From a bacterium (GTDB taxonomy: Bacteria; Bacillota; Clostridia; Oscillospirales; Acutalibacteraceae), in NCBI GenBank assembly GCA_020625635.1, contig JAHLBL010000117.1:1-5791 (forward strand): a stretch of DNA of 5,791 bases. Reading direction: 5' to 3'. Below, one piece after another: positions 4,843 to 5,791 of the stretch. Numbering within the stretch: the stretch's first letter is position 1; every line of letters begins with the position of its first letter. A program made the position numbers and the translations under genes. A model generated the notes under the pieces. That model was not told the DNA's origin. It saw nothing but the letters and a program-made list of their open reading frames with translations, and did no database searches.

Positions 4843-5292
4843 TTATTCCTCAATCGGCAATATGTACTTTTGTGTGTAAGGAACGTCCTTGAAGCCTTTT
4901 CTGCTGTACGCAGAGACAGCGGGCTTGTTCTCCTTTTCAACCTCAAGTCTGATAACGCACTCGGAGTTTTCGGCTCTGAGCCAATCAACAAACTCGCTCG
5001 CGATACCTGTTCTGCGGTATTCGGGAATTATGAACAAATCCTCGATCCACACACATCTTCTTCCGAACTCGGTATTGAAGCATTTTGAAACCATCGCGTA
5101 ACCTGCCATTTTGCCGTCGGACTCAATAATAAATCCGAAAAGATACGGCGAATCGGACAGGCACTCCTTGATATCTTTTTCAAAAATATCCTCCGAGCCG
5201 TCAGTGAACACCGCGGGAGACGAATAGAAGAATTTCATCATTCTCTTTACGTCCGCCCTGTCGGTTTCTTCCATCTTCCTGATTGTAATCAT
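4843..5292 (-). CDS. GNAT-family N-acetyltransferase
   Basis: A 149-residue GCN5-related acetyltransferase that should transfer acetyl from acetyl-CoA to an amine. The substrate is unknown. Beta strand 1 and helix 1 are ITIRKMEETDRADVKRMM (2-19). Motif A is VWIEDLFIIPEYRRTGIASE (81-100), with the acetyl-CoA pyrophosphate loop RRTGIA (93-98). Motif B is NKPAVSAYSRKGF (122-134), ending in the usual AYxxxGF. The length is normal for a single-domain member. The start ATG 5292 has GGGTGA about 5 nt upstream as a modest ribosome site, and AAGGA further up. It lies 52 nt after the stop of the partial regulator on the same strand, with no terminator between, so the two may be co-transcribed. It converges on pdxK. 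Confidence 0.9.
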   Translation of the reverse strand: MITIRKMEETDRADVKRMMKFFYSSPAVFTDGSEDIFEKDIKECLSDSPYLFGFIIESDGKMAGYAMVSKCFNTEFGRRCVWIEDLFIIPEYRRTGIASEFVDWLRAENSECVIRLEVEKENKPAVSAYSRKGFKDVPYTQKYILPIEE

Positions 5293-5319
5293 TTAAGTCA
5301 CCCATTCCTTTTTTATATC

Positions 5320-5338
5320 AGCACTGTAAAACAATGCT
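5320..5338 (-). repeat. Short hairpin between the regulator and acetyltransferase genes
   Basis: On the minus strand AGCATTG and CAGTGCT form a 7-bp stem (one G-U pair) around TTTTA. The sequence after it (GATATAAAAAAGG) has no U-tract, so it is not an intrinsic terminator. It may be an RNA-processing or stabilising hairpin in a joint transcript, or chance. Confidence 0.3.
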
Positions 5339-5344
5339 CATAAG

Positions 5345-5791
5345 CTATAGATTATACACAAACTCCTCTGCCCAGCTGTACTGGTTCATAAACGCAGAGG
5401 TGTTTATTATTTTGCCGTTGAGCTTGCCCGAAAGGTAATCGTAGTAATCACAGTCGACCTTTGTCGGGTCTATCGCGTACGAATTGTGGACATGGACGAG
5501 CACATCCTCCAACCCGCACTCCTTCAGCGTGCGTCGGAGCTCGGCAAAAATGTTCCTGAGATAATGCTGTGATTTAAGCTCGTAATCATCCCAGATTATG
5601 GCGCTTATCTGAGCTGAGCTCGCGGAAGCTCCCCGCAGGCATACAAGATAAGCGAGCAGCTCCTTTGATTTGGAGCGTCTGAAGCGCAGAGGCTTGTCGT
5701 TGTAAAGCGCGTCAAAATTGCCGAAAGCGACAATTTTCAGCTTCTTTTCATCCTCGTCGGAGGATACGGGATTGCGGAGATTCCTGAGCGC
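5345..5791 (-). CDS. C-terminal part of a SARP/BTAD-type response-regulator-like transcription factor
   Basis: The visible 148 residues are the C-terminus of a protein that enters from the right edge with no start in view. VAFGNFDALYNDKPLRFRRS followed by KSKELLAYLVCLRGA resembles the winged-helix output domain of response regulators with a SARP/BTAD-type effector. A likely recognition helix region, SQHYLRNIFAELRRTLKECG, follows. The tail NSYAIDPTKVDCDYYDYLSG and FMNQYSWAE matches the short BTAD-like ending common in Firmicute regulators of this kind, which usually carry a CheY-like receiver at the N-terminus. That receiver is expected outside the window, and its presence is inference. The frame is open from the edge to TAG at 5345-5347. 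A target gene or partner kinase cannot be named. The downstream acetyltransferase may belong to the same transcript. Confidence 0.82.
   Translation of the reverse strand, partial: ALRNLRNPVSSDEDEKKLKIVAFGNFDALYNDKPLRFRRSKSKELLAYLVCLRGASASSAQISAIIWDDYELKSQHYLRNIFAELRRTLKECGLEDVLVHVHNSYAIDPTKVDCDYYDYLSGKLNGKIINTSAFMNQYSWAEEFVYNL

Noticed and set aside
4545..4892. Plus-strand open frame of 115 codons overlapping the end of pdxK
   Set aside because: It runs in another frame through pdxK motifs and straight through the perfect terminator into the convergent gene. It has no recognisable domain.
5351..5356. TATAAT on the minus strand as a promoter for the acetyltransferase
   Set aside because: It lies in the last codons of the regulator gene, and no -35 resembling TTGACA is found 16-18 nt upstream.

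Overview
The window looks like chromosomal DNA from an anaerobic, endospore-forming Clostridium-class Firmicute, plausibly an Oscillospiraceae/Ruminococcus-type gut organism. The grounds are both subunits of the spore dipicolinate synthase, AAGGAGG/AAAGG-type ribosome sites, sigma-A-like promoters, small compact operons and moderate GC. The genus is inference. No RNA gene, insertion sequence, CRISPR array or phage gene was seen.

Left part (1-2002, all minus strand). dpaA (spoVFA) is followed by dpaB (spoVFB), which starts on a TTG codon inside the last codons of dpaA. Together they make the dipicolinic acid of the spore core. A hairpin terminator at 546-580 closes this unit. Next comes a promoter with a striking 11-bp inverted repeat, and then a zinc-ribbon protein with a DUF2007-like middle and a membrane segment. 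That gene runs off the left edge.

Middle (2060-3830, plus strand). A strong promoter (TTGACA-N16-TATAAT) is crowded with palindromes. It drives a two-gene operon: a cation diffusion facilitator with a manganese-type Asn-Asp/Asp-Asp metal site and an apparently duplicated C-terminal domain, then a clear OhrR-type MarR repressor with the peroxide-sensing Cys15/Tyr29/Tyr40 set. No ohr peroxidase gene is present here. The likely logic is that an oxidation-sensitive repressor controls both itself and a metal exporter. This is the most interesting item in the window. A bidirectional-looking terminator at 3777-3829 follows.

Right part. A pyridoxamine/pyridoxal kinase gene (3965-4789, plus) has its own promoter, whose -35 lies inside a CTGTCC/GGACAG dyad with a third half-site upstream. 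It ends in a near-perfect intrinsic terminator. On the minus strand facing it are a GNAT N-acetyltransferase (4843-5292) and, upstream of that, the C-terminal part of a response-regulator-like protein with a SARP/BTAD-type DNA-binding domain that enters from the right edge (5345-5791).
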